From: Desulfovibrio inopinatus DSM 10711
GTDB lineage: Bacteria > Desulfobacterota > Desulfovibrionia > Desulfovibrionales > Desulfovibrionaceae
Direction of reading: 5' to 3'
Assembly: GCF_000429305.1 (NCBI RefSeq)
Contig: NZ_AUBP01000006.1
Span: 186,001 to 250,000, forward strand
DNA length: 64,000 nt
The notes below the pieces were generated by a model. That model did no database searches. It saw only the letters and a list, made by a program, of their open reading frames with translations, and was not told the DNA's origin. The translations under genes and the position numbers were made by a program. Below, piece by piece: positions 55,559-64,000 of the stretch. Every line of letters begins with the position of its first letter. Positions within the stretch are counted from its first letter, which is position 1.

Positions 55559-55841
55559 TCGTGACGACATCAACATAACGACAATTCAATAATCGAGAGT
55601 TATCAGTCACTACACGATTCTCTCGCCGTTGGCGCTTCCAAGCTCCATAGGCATTCGAGAATGTAATTACTCCATCAGGAGTAAACGGTTGTGAAGATAA
55701 ACGCTCGCGAGGCATACCCTTTTGTTACGTTGTCATGAAAATATCCTTCGGATACATGATATCAATAGTAACGGGCTCTACAAACATAACAATGAAGAGG
55801 TATCATGGCCAAGCCAACATATGTTTTCTCGGCCTGTCGTC

Positions 55842-56915
55842 TTATTCAGGAGTAACAAGAATCTTAATGTTCTCGTCTTTATTATTGATCAACTCAAGAA
55901 AACCTTTCTCAACGATGTCTTCCAAGCTGACCTTTCCGGTAATCATCGGATCAGCCTTAAGCTTTCCATTCGCCAACAACGCGGAAACGCCCTTGAAGTC
56001 GTCCAACGTATAGGCCAGTGTGCCGATGACCCGCTTGTCTGTCCCACTCAAACTAAAGAAGTTGAACGAACTCGGTTCTTCAAAAATACCAACGATAATT
56101 GCCCGTGCGCCATTGTGAATCACATCGATGGCCAGGGGACCGGTGAATTTGTTGCCAACGCATTCAAAGGATACATCCGCTCCGGAACCATTTGTCATGG
56201 CTTTGATTTCTGCCACAGCGTCGCATTCCTTCGGGTTGAGCACCACATCGGCTCCACATTCATAGGCCTTAGCTGTGCGAGCAGAGGACATTTCCAGAAC
56301 AATAATTTTACCTGCACCAGCAGCTCTTGCCGCCATGAGGGTACCGAGGCCGATGGTTCCCGCACCAATGATAACAACCGTTTCACCAAGAATGGTTCCA
56401 GCTTCGCGTACGGCTTTGAAACCCGTTGCCAATGGTTCGATAACGGCGCCGGCTTCAAGCGAAACGCCTTCTGGCAAAATATAGCACAATTCCGCCGGGA
56501 CGTTGACATAAGGAGCAAATGCGCCGTCATTGTGCAGACCGGTAAAAGCCAGTTTTTCACACACATTATAGCGACCAGCACGGCACATGATGCATTCACC
56601 ACAGTGCTGGCAGGCATCGGGGGCAACGATATCGCCAACACGAATATTGCTGACGCCTTCTCCGACTTCCACAACCGTACCAGTAAATTCATGCCCCAGA
56701 ATCAAACTCCCCTGTTTTCCTGTCAGCGGGTGAGGAGAATCGACGGGAATAAAGACCGGCCCAGCAGCATATTCGTGCAGATCCGATCCACAAATTCCGC
56801 ACCAGGCGACTTTGATTTTGACCCACCCAGGCTGTGGAAAAGGAGGAACGGGAACAGTTTCAACGCGTACATCCTGTTTTCCATGCCATACAGCTGCTCG
56901 CATAGTCTCGCTCAT
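55842..56915 (-). CDS. Zinc-dependent alcohol dehydrogenase, 2,3-butanediol dehydrogenase-like
   Basis: 357 aa. Catalytic zinc ligands Cys39 (CGICGSD) and His in LGHEF with the following Glu; structural zinc loop CQHCGECIMCRAGRYNVC; Rossmann motif GAGTIGLGTL. It resembles (R,R)-butanediol and sorbitol-type dehydrogenases. It uses NAD(P) to interconvert a secondary alcohol and ketone in the cytoplasm. GGGAG lies 8-9 nt before the ATG. It stands alone. Confidence 0.9.
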   Translation of the reverse strand: MSETMRAAVWHGKQDVRVETVPVPPFPQPGWVKIKVAWCGICGSDLHEYAAGPVFIPVDSPHPLTGKQGSLILGHEFTGTVVEVGEGVSNIRVGDIVAPDACQHCGECIMCRAGRYNVCEKLAFTGLHNDGAFAPYVNVPAELCYILPEGVSLEAGAVIEPLATGFKAVREAGTILGETVVIIGAGTIGLGTLMAARAAGAGKIIVLEMSSARTAKAYECGADVVLNPKECDAVAEIKAMTNGSGADVSFECVGNKFTGPLAIDVIHNGARAIIVGIFEEPSSFNFFSLSGTDKRVIGTLAYTLDDFKGVSALLANGKLKADPMITGKVSLEDIVEKGFLELINNKDENIKILVTPE

Positions 56916-56988
56916 AAGGACTCCCTTTTATGTATTTGATGATCATGGGGATTCATGCGGTTAAAGCACCGAGAATGCCCATCAACAT

Positions 56989-57004
56989 TGCACTGACCGT
57001 GCCG
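56989..57004 (-). promoter_or_regulatory. Candidate sigma-54 promoter of the dehydrogenase gene
   Basis: Minus strand CGGCAC-GGTCA-GTGCA: GG and GC are at the exact distance, but two other positions differ from consensus. It would place the start about 60 bases before the gene. Confidence 0.35.
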
Positions 57005-57179
57005 TGTTCTTCCGGCTTGGCCGAACACAGAACGAGTCCCAGATCTTCAAACGTTCAGGGGAAACACTTCTCTTGTGATTGATTAACAAATCAAATCAGG
57101 GGGTTGAGTCAAAAAAAACGCTTTTTTTGGTCCACTAAGCATACCACACACTTAAAAACGATCTAACACACTAAAAATA

Positions 57180-57204
57180 TTTAATATTCATGATGAATAT
57201 TAAA
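57180..57204. promoter_or_regulatory. Perfect 25-nt palindrome
   Basis: Arms TTTAATATTCAT and ATGAATATTAAA around one G. It lies 265 bases upstream of the dehydrogenase gene and could be an operator. Confidence 0.4.
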
Positions 57205-57715
57205 AAAAATCCACCCCTGCGTCTCACATCGAAAAATACAAGAAGTATTGTCCAAATCGCTGTATATGAGCCTCAGTTTTTGTCATGAATCAGAACGTTT
57301 CATGTTAAATCGTTCATTTTTCGAACACGACGTATTCTCTTTTTCACTGACGAAAGACTCTCTCCGTCATAACCGAACCAGCACGCGCGCATCTATCTAT
57401 AGAGCCTATATAAATAAGCACAAAACACCACACAACAAAATAAAACAAAAAACAATAAACGCTATCAATAAACACATTTACGCACTCACAACATAGCGAC
57501 TCAAATAACAACACAAACATATACAAACATTCACCCCAAATAAAACACAGTATTTTTTCTGCAGGGAAAGATTTCTGAGACAATACAAACATTATACCTT
57601 CATGACTGGTTCACTCCATGCAACAAACTTCAAAAATGATGACGACATTGAACCATATAAATTTTGCCTACACTGATAGCCAAACGAACATGCCCCACGA
57701 TGGCCATCTCTTTTA

Positions 57716-57745
57716 TTGACGATTGAAAGAATTTCACTCTATAAT
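57716..57745 (+). promoter_or_regulatory. Sigma-70 promoter of HdeA-like gene 3
   Basis: TTGACG, 18-nt spacer, perfect TATAAT (57740-57745); about 55 bases before the ATG at 57802. Confidence 0.65.
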
Positions 57746-57801
57746 TTCAAGACGTAAACCGTCCTGAAACGAGGGACATACATTTTTCTAAAGGATATCT
57801 C

Positions 57802-58119
57802 ATGTATCGTATTGCTTTTCTCGTGCTTGCTCTCGCGTTCTTAACTTTTGGCCCAATGAAACAAGCATACGCCATGGACTCCATCAACTTCGGGGCCGTT
57901 CGCTGTTCCGAATTTATTGAGGAGCTTTCCGACATCTCTGATGACGATGCTGGTATCGTTTTGGTGTGGCTCGATGGTTATCTCAGCGGCGTCACCGGTG
58001 ATACTGTTCTCCGCTTTGGCGCTCTCGAAGATATTGGCGAAGCATTGGTTAATGGATGCGCGGAATCGCCCAATTCCAAGGTACTTGATGTCGTCCGTAT
58101 TGTCGGTATCCGCCACTAA
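57802..58119 (+). CDS. HdeA-like small periplasmic protein
   Basis: 105 aa. AAAGGA upstream of the ATG. Signal peptide (to about residue 24, AYA). Core VRCSEFIEELSDISDDDAGI, LVWLDGYLSGVTGD, ALVNGCAESPNSKVLDVV resembles HdeA with the two Cys (RCSEF and NGCAES). Third paralogue in the window. It precedes a secreted protein gene by 15 bases and has its own strong promoter, so the two plus the cupin gene probably form an operon. Confidence 0.78.
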   Translation: MYRIAFLVLALAFLTFGPMKQAYAMDSINFGAVRCSEFIEELSDISDDDAGIVLVWLDGYLSGVTGDTVLRFGALEDIGEALVNGCAESPNSKVLDVVRIVGIRH

Positions 58120-58134
58120 ATATCGAAAACACCC

Positions 58135-58548
58135 ATGCACACATTACGTGCTCTTTTCCTCTTCGTCATATCGAGTTTGGCCGCGATATCTCCTGTTGCG
58201 GCCCAATCGTATGATATTCAAGACTACAAAAAGCTCGACATGTATCGACAGACATTCGAAGTCATCCCCGACGGATTCGTCCGTCTGACGTGGGAGTATA
58301 CAACGGAACCCATCACCGCCTACAACATGATCACCCTTGATGCAGGCTGCTATTCAGAAGAAATTGATGTCGAAGAGAAAACTATCTCTATCGTCTCCAG
58401 GCAACCCATGGGTAAACTTATTGGAATCGACGTCAGCCTTCCGCATCAACAGCTCGTCCTTCATACTTTGGAAGCCAACCCGACCAATCAGAACTTTACC
58501 GTTCCCAGTGCGGTCGCATACCCCTTTTATATCCCATGCCAAAACTGA
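58135..58548 (+). CDS. Secreted hypothetical protein
   Basis: 137 aa. Signal peptide (residues 1-23, AAISPVAA). The mature part has beta-rich segments (YRQTFEVIPDGFVRLTWEY, LDAGCYSEEIDVEEKTISI, TVPSAVAYPFYIPCQ), with two Cys that could form a disulfide. No family was recognised. It overlaps the cupin gene start by 13 bases. Confidence 0.7.
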   Translation: MHTLRALFLFVISSLAAISPVAAQSYDIQDYKKLDMYRQTFEVIPDGFVRLTWEYTTEPITAYNMITLDAGCYSEEIDVEEKTISIVSRQPMGKLIGIDVSLPHQQLVLHTLEANPTNQNFTVPSAVAYPFYIPCQN

Positions 58549-59114
58549 CCCGCCCCACCCCACTTGACCGACTCTCGCCACTGGCCACTATCTCCCGCCA
58601 TCAGACGTGGACACTCGTCGACAACGCACTGATCGATGAAAAACTTGCCCATGCGCGGGACAATCAACGCAAACGCGAAATCCATATCCTCCATGACGGC
58701 AACGACGACCCTCTTCATCGCATGATCAATGCCGTTTTACCCGGCAGTTATGTTCAACCGCATCGCCACGCCGCTCCGCCCAAGTCTGAAGCCATAGCCA
58801 CCCTTCGCGGCGCCATGGGCTTCGTCGCCTTTGATGATGAAGGATTTGCACAGGACAGCGATTTCGCCATTGTTGATTCCCGCCGAGACACACTCGTCCT
58901 CGATATTCGCCCGGGTGTCTGGCATACGTTCTTTTCTCTGGCACCGGATACAGTCGTTTTTGAAGTAAAGCCCGGACCATACAGCGCTGCCGACGATAAA
59001 GATTTTGCCTCATGGGCTCCTGCACCAGATTCTCCAGATGCCATTCCCTATCTCAAGGCACTTGAAGACCGTTGTCGTCGCCTGTTCGGCCTTCCCCCGC
59101 GCAATTGGACATAA
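58536..59114 (+). CDS. WbuC-like cupin-fold protein
   Basis: 192 aa. The core REIHILHDGNDDPLHRMINA, PGSYVQPHRHAAPPKSEAIA and LDIRPGVWHTFFSL matches WbuC-type cupins, with His ligands in PHRH and WHTF. In O-antigen clusters WbuC accompanies sugar biosynthesis, but its catalytic role is not settled. Here it follows periplasmic stress protein genes. Confidence 0.8.
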   Translation: MPKLTRPTPLDRLSPLATISRHQTWTLVDNALIDEKLAHARDNQRKREIHILHDGNDDPLHRMINAVLPGSYVQPHRHAAPPKSEAIATLRGAMGFVAFDDEGFAQDSDFAIVDSRRDTLVLDIRPGVWHTFFSLAPDTVVFEVKPGPYSAADDKDFASWAPAPDSPDAIPYLKALEDRCRRLFGLPPRNWT

Positions 59115-59262
59115 GGAGCTTCCTTTTCCAATCTCCCCCCCAAAAACGCAGTCCATCGACCTTTAACCGCTTCAACGTATTCCTCACATTCTCCGAGGGA
59201 AAAATCTCTTCGAACAGCTTACAGCAATGACAACCACCTCATATTGCTGCAGGAACAGTTCT

Positions 59263-60003
59263 TCATTCCACCAAATTCACCCCTGCACGTTTCGCCACGC
59301 CACGCACGTGCTGTTCCATAGCTTTGCGGGCCTCGACGGAATGCCTTTTCCCAATATGTTCCATGATCTGCTCATGCTCGCGTACGGTTTCATCGACGCT
59401 CTCATCAAAAACAAGTGGTAACGTTTGGCTTTCAAAGAAAAGGCCAAGGAATGGAGCAATCGCTTCGGTGAAAAAACGATTATTGGCCGCTTCAATCATC
59501 AGCGAATGAAAAGTGAAATCCAATCTCGAAAACTCTGCCCAGTCCTCTTCTTCCAAAGCCTTGCGCATGGCAGACACCACTACCCCCATATCTTCAATCT
59601 GGGCGGCTGTGGCATTGACCGCAACCAGACCAGCGATGGCAGGCTCGATAGCATAGCGGAACTGATACATTTGAGATTCCCTTCCAGAGAGAAGCGAAGG
59701 GTTCTGGAGTTGCACCCCGGAAGACACCGGCTGAACTCGTAGCTGCTCTGAGCTGGCAATAAAGACCCCTTTACCAGGCTGAATAACGAGCCGCCCTCGA
59801 GCCTCCAACATGACCAAAGCCTCACGAATGGTAGGACGACTTACTCCCAATGTTTCGGCCAAGGTCCTCTGAGAGGGAAGCTTCTCACCACTTTTCCATC
59901 CATTGAGCCGAATCAGGGATTCGATGCTCTCTACTGCGGTATCGGTTCTCGATTGCTTCCCACCAAAGGTTGCCTCGGAATGATATTGCGCTTTGAGGGT
60001 CAT
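59263..60003 (-). CDS. FadR/GntR-family regulator
   Basis: 246 aa from the ATG at 60003. N-terminal winged helix (about residues 20-85) with TLAETLGVSRPTIREALVML and a FCD-type helical C-terminal domain with metal-binding-type His (FHSLMIEAANN, EHEQIMEHI). It is transcribed divergently from the polyamine-type transporter operon. A TGGT-N3-ACCA operator lies in its own promoter and a second between the two genes, so it probably represses itself and the operon until an effector binds. Confidence 0.9.
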   Translation of the reverse strand: MTLKAQYHSEATFGGKQSRTDTAVESIESLIRLNGWKSGEKLPSQRTLAETLGVSRPTIREALVMLEARGRLVIQPGKGVFIASSEQLRVQPVSSGVQLQNPSLLSGRESQMYQFRYAIEPAIAGLVAVNATAAQIEDMGVVVSAMRKALEEEDWAEFSRLDFTFHSLMIEAANNRFFTEAIAPFLGLFFESQTLPLVFDESVDETVREHEQIMEHIGKRHSVEARKAMEQHVRGVAKRAGVNLVE

Positions 60004-60045
60004 ACTTTTTCTTCTCATCAGTCTAAAAGTTCACGTCAAACCAAA

Positions 60046-60058
60046 CTGGTAAGACCAG
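60046..60058. promoter_or_regulatory. FadR-type operator
   Basis: CTGGTAAGACCAG, perfect TGGT-N3-ACCA palindrome, 43 bases upstream of the regulator start. Confidence 0.65.
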
Positions 60059-60222
60059 ATGGCCAAAATCTATAGACATTGTTTTCCGTATATTGTCCAG
60101 AAAAATAATACTACATTTTTGTAAGTACAAATAAATTACGGTCTTTATGCCAATATACGACTTTTTTTTGCGTAAAAAACATTTTCAATTGACAATTAGG
60201 GAAAAAAAGCACACCAAAAAAT

Positions 60223-60233
60223 TGGTCTTACCG
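60223..60233. promoter_or_regulatory. Second FadR-type operator
   Basis: TGGTCTTACCG. It is the reverse complement of TGGTAAGACCA with one mismatch, so it is the same site in the other orientation, about 190 bases before the ATPase gene. Confidence 0.6.
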
Positions 60234-60242
60234 GACAGCCAT

Positions 60243-60258
60243 CCTGGTACACACCAGG
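60243..60258. promoter_or_regulatory. TGGT-N4-ACCA palindrome
   Basis: CCTGGT-ACAC-ACCAGG, 10 bases after the second operator; the half-sites match but the spacing is one longer. May be a third weak site or a stem-loop. Confidence 0.35.
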
Positions 60259-60420
60259 GGGGTACAGAAAGAGAGGCCAAGAACAGGTTCTCACAAAACG
60301 AGGCAACAGCACGGCAAGTGAGGTCCACGGTAAAGACCTTCAACGCCCCTGGGCGACGTCGGCAACGACCTGGCCTCCTCGACGAAAAAGATTCAAACCA
60401 CGTACTAGCGGCGGGCAGAT

Positions 60421-61515
60421 ATGAGTAGTGTCGGAAAAGTAGAATTGTCGGCTATGGGCAAATTTTACGGGACAGTCGAGGCGTTACGAAACATCGAACT
60501 GACCATCAAAGCAGGTGAATATTGCTGTCTGCTTGGGCCGAGTGGATGCGGTAAAAGCACGGCTGTGCGAATGATTTCCGGCCACGAGGAAGTCTCAAGC
60601 GGTGACATTCTCCTTGACGGACGCAATATTACGGACGCACCTCCTGCCAAACGAAAGACCGCGCTGATGTTTCAGAACTATGCCTTGTTTCCACACCTCT
60701 CCTGTGTGGACAACGTCGCATTCAGCCTGAAAATAGCCGGGGAATCCAAGACGTCACGCCGAAGTCAAGCGATGGAACTGCTGGAACTGGTGCACATGGC
60801 AGATTATGCCGAAGCATTGCCAGACCAACTCTCCGGCGGTCAGCAGCAGCGTGTGGCTTTAGCCCGAGCGCTCATTACCAAGCCCTCAGTAATTTTACTG
60901 GATGAACCTCTCTCCGCTCTGGATCCCTTTCTTCGTGTCCAGATGCGCAAGGAACTCCGAAATATCCAGAAAGAGTTGGACATGACTTTTATTCATGTCA
61001 CCCACTCCCAAGAGGAAGCCTTCGCTTTGGCGGACAAAGTGGTTGTGATGTCCAAGGGGACCATTCAACAGGTAGGCACTCCTCGCCAAATTTTTGAAAC
61101 ACCCAACACCCCCTTCGTCGCCAGTTTTATCGGTGGACACAATCTTTTTTCAGCCAACTTCGAAGCGCTCCCTAAAGAAGAAAAATATATGGTCAACTTG
61201 GAGAGCGCCACGACCTGCCGATGCGGAGCCCTTCCTCACCTCAAGGCATCTGGAACATATGGTTTTTCCGTACGGGCAGATCGCATCCGTTTCGGAGTGA
61301 AAGGCGACGCAGATGCGGACATGGTGGTACCGGCCACGGTGACACTGGCCGAGTATCAAGGCGGACACGTCATCGTGCATTGCAAGTCCAGCGCCGGCGA
61401 GATCATTCAGATCAACATACCCGATTACAAATATTTCGCGCTGCAACCCGACCCAGGACACGAAGTCCTTCTTGGTTGGGACTGTCGCGATATGAATATT
61501 TTCCCCCATACATAA
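60421..61515 (+). CDS. potA: Polyamine/spermidine-type ABC transporter ATPase
   Basis: 364 aa. Walker A GPSGCGKST, signature LSGGQQQRVALA, Walker B LLDEPLSALD and H-loop VTHSQEEA, with a TOBE domain at the C-terminus. Close to PotA/FbpC. GGGCAG precedes the ATG. First gene of the operon; powers uptake through the two permeases. Confidence 0.9.
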   Translation: MSSVGKVELSAMGKFYGTVEALRNIELTIKAGEYCCLLGPSGCGKSTAVRMISGHEEVSSGDILLDGRNITDAPPAKRKTALMFQNYALFPHLSCVDNVAFSLKIAGESKTSRRSQAMELLELVHMADYAEALPDQLSGGQQQRVALARALITKPSVILLDEPLSALDPFLRVQMRKELRNIQKELDMTFIHVTHSQEEAFALADKVVVMSKGTIQQVGTPRQIFETPNTPFVASFIGGHNLFSANFEALPKEEKYMVNLESATTCRCGALPHLKASGTYGFSVRADRIRFGVKGDADADMVVPATVTLAEYQGGHVIVHCKSSAGEIIQINIPDYKYFALQPDPGHEVLLGWDCRDMNIFPHT

Positions 61516-61554
61516 AGCTACGGCAAGCCAACGAGTAACCGAAAGGAGAGCGTC

Positions 61555-62853
61555 ATGGGTCAAGACAAGACAAAGAAAAACGGCACGATGAGTCGAAGAA
61601 AGTTCCTGGGTACGGCTGCGACGGCCGCTGTTGCAGTCGCGGCCACTCCGGTCATTACAGGATTCCCAACCATTTGGGCGCAGAACATCAAAAACGTTAA
61701 ACTGCGCCAGTTCGGTACTGGCACGGCAAGTGTCAATGCCATTGCAGACAAAGTAAAAAAAGATCTCGGCTTTACCGTCGAGATGACTGCTCTGGATTCC
61801 GACGCCGTTGTTCAACGCGCCGTCACTCAGCCCAAATCCTACGACATCGCAGACATTGAATACTGGGTTTGTAAAAAAGTGTATCCCAGTGGCGTCATTC
61901 AGCCCATGGATACCTCACGTATCAAACTCTACGACAAAATATCTCCCCTCTTCAAAAATGGTAAATTGACCCCCGAAGCCCAAATTGCGCAGGGTACGGC
62001 TCCACACACGGTCGGCTTTGTCGAACACAAAGACGATCGTCAATTTGCTAAACGCGAAACAAAGTGGATGACCCTCATCCCGACGATCTACAACGCCGAC
62101 ACCCTTGGTATTCGTCCCGACCTCGTCGGTCGCGAAATCAAAAATTGGCGTGACATCATGGACCCCGCCTTCAAGGGAAAGACTTCTATTCTGAACATCC
62201 CGGCGATCGGTATTATGGATGCTGCCATGATCTGCGAATCCATGGGTGCCATCAAATACGGTGACAAAGGGAACATGACTCGCGAAGAGATCGACAAGAC
62301 CATCGCAATCCTCAAAAAAGCCAAGAAAGATGGTCAGTTCCGCGCTTTCTGGAAGTCTTTTGACGAATCCGTCAACCTCATGGCTTCCGGTGAAGTTGTC
62401 ATCCAGTCCATGTGGTCTCCGGCGGTCGCGGCTGTTCGAGCCAAGGGCATTCCTTGCAAGTATCAACCGCTGGAAGAAGGATATCGTGCGTGGGGCGGCG
62501 GACTCGGCATTGCCCGCCACTTGTCCGGTCTCGAACTGGAGGCCGCCTACGAATACTTTAACTGGTACATCTCCGGTTGGGCCGGTGCGTACCTCAACCG
62601 CCAAGGTTACTATAGCGCCGCTCCCTCTACGTCCAAAAAATTCATGTCGGAAAACGAGTGGGATTACTGGATCGAGGGCAAGCCCGCCACGGCGGATATT
62701 GTCAGCCCTGAAGGCGTCATCATGGAAAAGGCCGGTGCGGTCCGTGATGGTGGTTCCTACATTGAACGTATGAGCCACGTTGCCTGCTGGAACTCAGTCA
62801 TGGACGAAAACAAGTACATGATTCGCAAATGGAACGAGTTCATCGCTTCCTAA
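61555..62853 (+). CDS. Extracellular solute-binding protein, Tat-exported (PotD-like)
   Basis: 432 aa. The N-terminal Tat signal is SRRKFLGTAATAAVAVAATP, with the RR motif in an unusually long N-region. The mature protein is of the bacterial solute-binding family 8/1 type (VKLRQFGTGTASVNAIADKV). Substrate may be a polyamine, aminoacid or similar; the Tat route is uncommon for PotD. Between the ATPase and the permeases. Confidence 0.87.
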   Translation: MGQDKTKKNGTMSRRKFLGTAATAAVAVAATPVITGFPTIWAQNIKNVKLRQFGTGTASVNAIADKVKKDLGFTVEMTALDSDAVVQRAVTQPKSYDIADIEYWVCKKVYPSGVIQPMDTSRIKLYDKISPLFKNGKLTPEAQIAQGTAPHTVGFVEHKDDRQFAKRETKWMTLIPTIYNADTLGIRPDLVGREIKNWRDIMDPAFKGKTSILNIPAIGIMDAAMICESMGAIKYGDKGNMTREEIDKTIAILKKAKKDGQFRAFWKSFDESVNLMASGEVVIQSMWSPAVAAVRAKGIPCKYQPLEEGYRAWGGGLGIARHLSGLELEAAYEYFNWYISGWAGAYLNRQGYYSAAPSTSKKFMSENEWDYWIEGKPATADIVSPEGVIMEKAGAVRDGGSYIERMSHVACWNSVMDENKYMIRKWNEFIAS

Positions 62854-62912
62854 GATAATATCAAGAGGCTCTCTGGGTTTTCAGGGGGCCTCACCCCAAA
62901 AGGTCTTGTTTC

Positions 62913-63761
62913 ATGGCAAATGAACGAAGAGCATATTTCCAGGTTTTCCCTCTCTTCACGATCATGCTGGTCTTCTTGGTCATCCCGACTATCATGCTCG
63001 TGATTGTCAGCTTTTGGGACTACAATGCCTTTTCCATTATCCCCGATTTCATCTGGGATAACTACGAATTTCTGCTGACTTCTCCGGTAACCTGGCAGGC
63101 CTATACCAAAACGCTGTTCTATGCTGTCACCTCCTGGGCCCTGACTCTGCTCATCGGATTTACGGTGGCCTATTATATGGCGTTCCATCTCCGAACCACC
63201 AAATCACAGACAATCTGTTTTCTGTTGGCCACTGTTCCCTTTCTCACGTCAAACATCATTCGCATGATTTCGTGGATTCCCTTGCTGGGACGCAACGGGT
63301 TGGTCAACCAAACGCTTCAGACGTTGGGCCTGACGGATCATCCGTTGGAATTCCTTTTATACAGCGATTTTTCCGTGGTGTTGGCTTTTGTCCATCTCTA
63401 CAGCTTATTCATGGTCGTCCCCATCTTCAACTCGATGATGCGAATCGACCGAAAACTCTTGGAAGCAGCCATCGACGCGGGCGCAACTCCCTGGCAGGTC
63501 ATCACGCACGTCATCATCCCGTTGTCAAAATCCGGCATCACCATCGGCACGATCTTCGTCTTTACCCTTGTCATGGGAGACTTCATTACGGTTCGACTCA
63601 TGAGCGGAGGATTAAGCGCCTCAGTGGGTGTACTCATCTACAATGAAATCACGCTGTTGCAATATCCAGCCGCAGCCGCAGGTGCCGTGACATTACTGGC
63701 GACAGTCATGCTTATGATTGCGATTCTTTTCAGGTTCGCCAACATCCGCAAGGATCTTTAG
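62913..63761 (+). CDS. potB: ABC transporter permease (PotB-like)
   Basis: 282 aa with six membrane helices. The coupling motif EAAIDAGATPWQVITHVIIP is present. Typical PotB-type permease. Followed after 9 bases by the second permease. Confidence 0.9.
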   Translation: MANERRAYFQVFPLFTIMLVFLVIPTIMLVIVSFWDYNAFSIIPDFIWDNYEFLLTSPVTWQAYTKTLFYAVTSWALTLLIGFTVAYYMAFHLRTTKSQTICFLLATVPFLTSNIIRMISWIPLLGRNGLVNQTLQTLGLTDHPLEFLLYSDFSVVLAFVHLYSLFMVVPIFNSMMRIDRKLLEAAIDAGATPWQVITHVIIPLSKSGITIGTIFVFTLVMGDFITVRLMSGGLSASVGVLIYNEITLLQYPAAAAGAVTLLATVMLMIAILFRFANIRKDL

Positions 63762-63770
63762 GAGATCATC

Positions 63771-64000
63771 GTGCAAAACTCCAATAAACGCCCGAAGAGC
63801 TTCTATTTCCTGACCGCCTTCTTCGTCCTGTTCATCCTGTTTCTGTATGGACCGACGCTGACCATTGGCATCCTTTCCTTCCAGGGGCCATCCGGCGGAC
63901 TGACATTTCCCATGAATGGTTGCTCTTTCCATTGGTATTTCAAATTGTTCGAGCAACAGGCCGTCGGTGATTTCGGTGGATCCTTAACCCGCTCACTCCT
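63771..64000 (+). CDS. potC: ABC transporter permease (PotC-like), truncated by window end
   Basis: GTG start at 63771 with AGGAG upstream; 76 codons are visible. Begins with a basic N-terminus and a membrane helix (FYFLTAFFVLFILFLYG), then SFQGPSGGLTFPMNGCSFHW, typical of PotC permeases. The remainder lies beyond the window. Confidence 0.85.
   Translation, partial: MQNSNKRPKSFYFLTAFFVLFILFLYGPTLTIGILSFQGPSGGLTFPMNGCSFHWYFKLFEQQAVGDFGGSLTRSL

Larger units (their letters stand above)
55123..55841. other. Intergenic region with stem-loops
   Basis: About 720 bases with no supported gene. It holds an imperfect stem-loop (55142-55185) after ridA and a perfect 18-bp inverted repeat (55520-55558), listed separately. 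Other open frames lack ribosome binding sites or are shadows. Confidence 0.5.
56916..57801. other. AT-rich intergenic region
   Basis: About 885 bases between divergent genes; most is very AT-rich. Two open frames (57248-57496 plus, 57344-57592 minus) overlap each other and have no credible start. It contains a candidate sigma-54 promoter (56989-57004), a Rex-like site (57073-57089), a palindrome (57180-57204) and a sigma-70 promoter (57716-57745). Confidence 0.5.

Noticed and set aside
55722-56939. 405-codon plus-strand frame
   Set aside because: It is the complementary shadow of the dehydrogenase gene (55842-56915), which has full zinc and NAD motifs.
57248-57592. Two overlapping frames in the AT-rich spacer
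   Set aside because: They lie on opposite strands over the same bases, are AT-biased and have no start signals.
60147-60428. 93-codon plus-strand frame before potA
   Set aside because: Covers the operator region, has no ribosome binding site and a basic, low-complexity composition.

Overview
The window reads as a chromosomal segment of a Gram-negative anaerobe, most likely a deltaproteobacterium of the Desulfovibrionaceae type. The evidence is outer-membrane and periplasmic systems, sigma-54 regulation, a ferrosome-type iron organelle operon with a Fur box, a cysteine desulfidase module and a branched-chain amino acid ABC transporter. Base composition is moderate except for a few very AT-rich intergenic stretches. 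The taxonomic call is inference from gene content; no rRNA or tRNA gene was recognised.

Layout. 1-1588 (-): the start of a secreted BNR/sialidase-like repeat protein that runs off the left edge. 1589-2534: AT-rich spacer with two covarying hairpins and a possible coding remnant. 2535-12165 (-): a complete RiPP operon. A promoter drives a 44-residue GTG-start, Cys-rich precursor, followed by a stem-loop, a radical SAM/SPASM maturase (CcpM-like), a TIGR04066-like maturation protein, an acyl-carrier-related protein, a subtilisin-like protease with an extra C-terminal module, an ABC exporter, MacA and MacB. 12621-13396 (-): an acidic low-complexity protein with its terminator. 13976-21561 (-): an eight-gene ferrosome (fez-like) operon with two P1B ATPases carrying N-terminal Arg-rich motifs, an HMA-like protein, small membrane proteins and a triple FeoA-domain protein, preceded by a near-perfect Fur box. 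21626-23821: a REP-associated tyrosine transposase with REP-like motifs between two HdeA-like periplasmic proteins. 23932-31239 (-): aldo/keto reductase, MFS transporter, outer-membrane beta-barrel, and a FUSC/HlyD efflux pair. 31479-36981 (+): FIST protein with a histidine kinase, an orphan YejA-like peptide-binding protein, and arsenate reductase. 37079-43612 (-): exopolysaccharide export (YjbH-like, Wzz-like, SLBB export protein and small proteins). 43635-44939 (-): ferric-reductase-like flavocytochrome. 45199-47593 (+): DUF2959 lipoprotein and a sigma-54 activator. 47680-52289 (-): livJHMGF operon behind a good sigma-54 promoter. 52706-55122: cysteine catabolism module (ATC hydrolase-like, cysteine desulfidase, RidA). 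55842-56915 (-): butanediol-type dehydrogenase. 57802-59114 (+): a third HdeA-like protein, a secreted protein and a WbuC-like cupin. 59263-64000: FadR-type regulator divergent from a polyamine-type potABCD-like operon that continues past the right edge.

The most notable item is the RiPP operon: its precursor is short, starts with GTG and overlaps a misleading reading frame, so ordinary gene calling would miss it. Next are the ferrosome operon with Fur control, and the sigma-54 activator next to a sigma-54-type liv promoter with shared half-sites.
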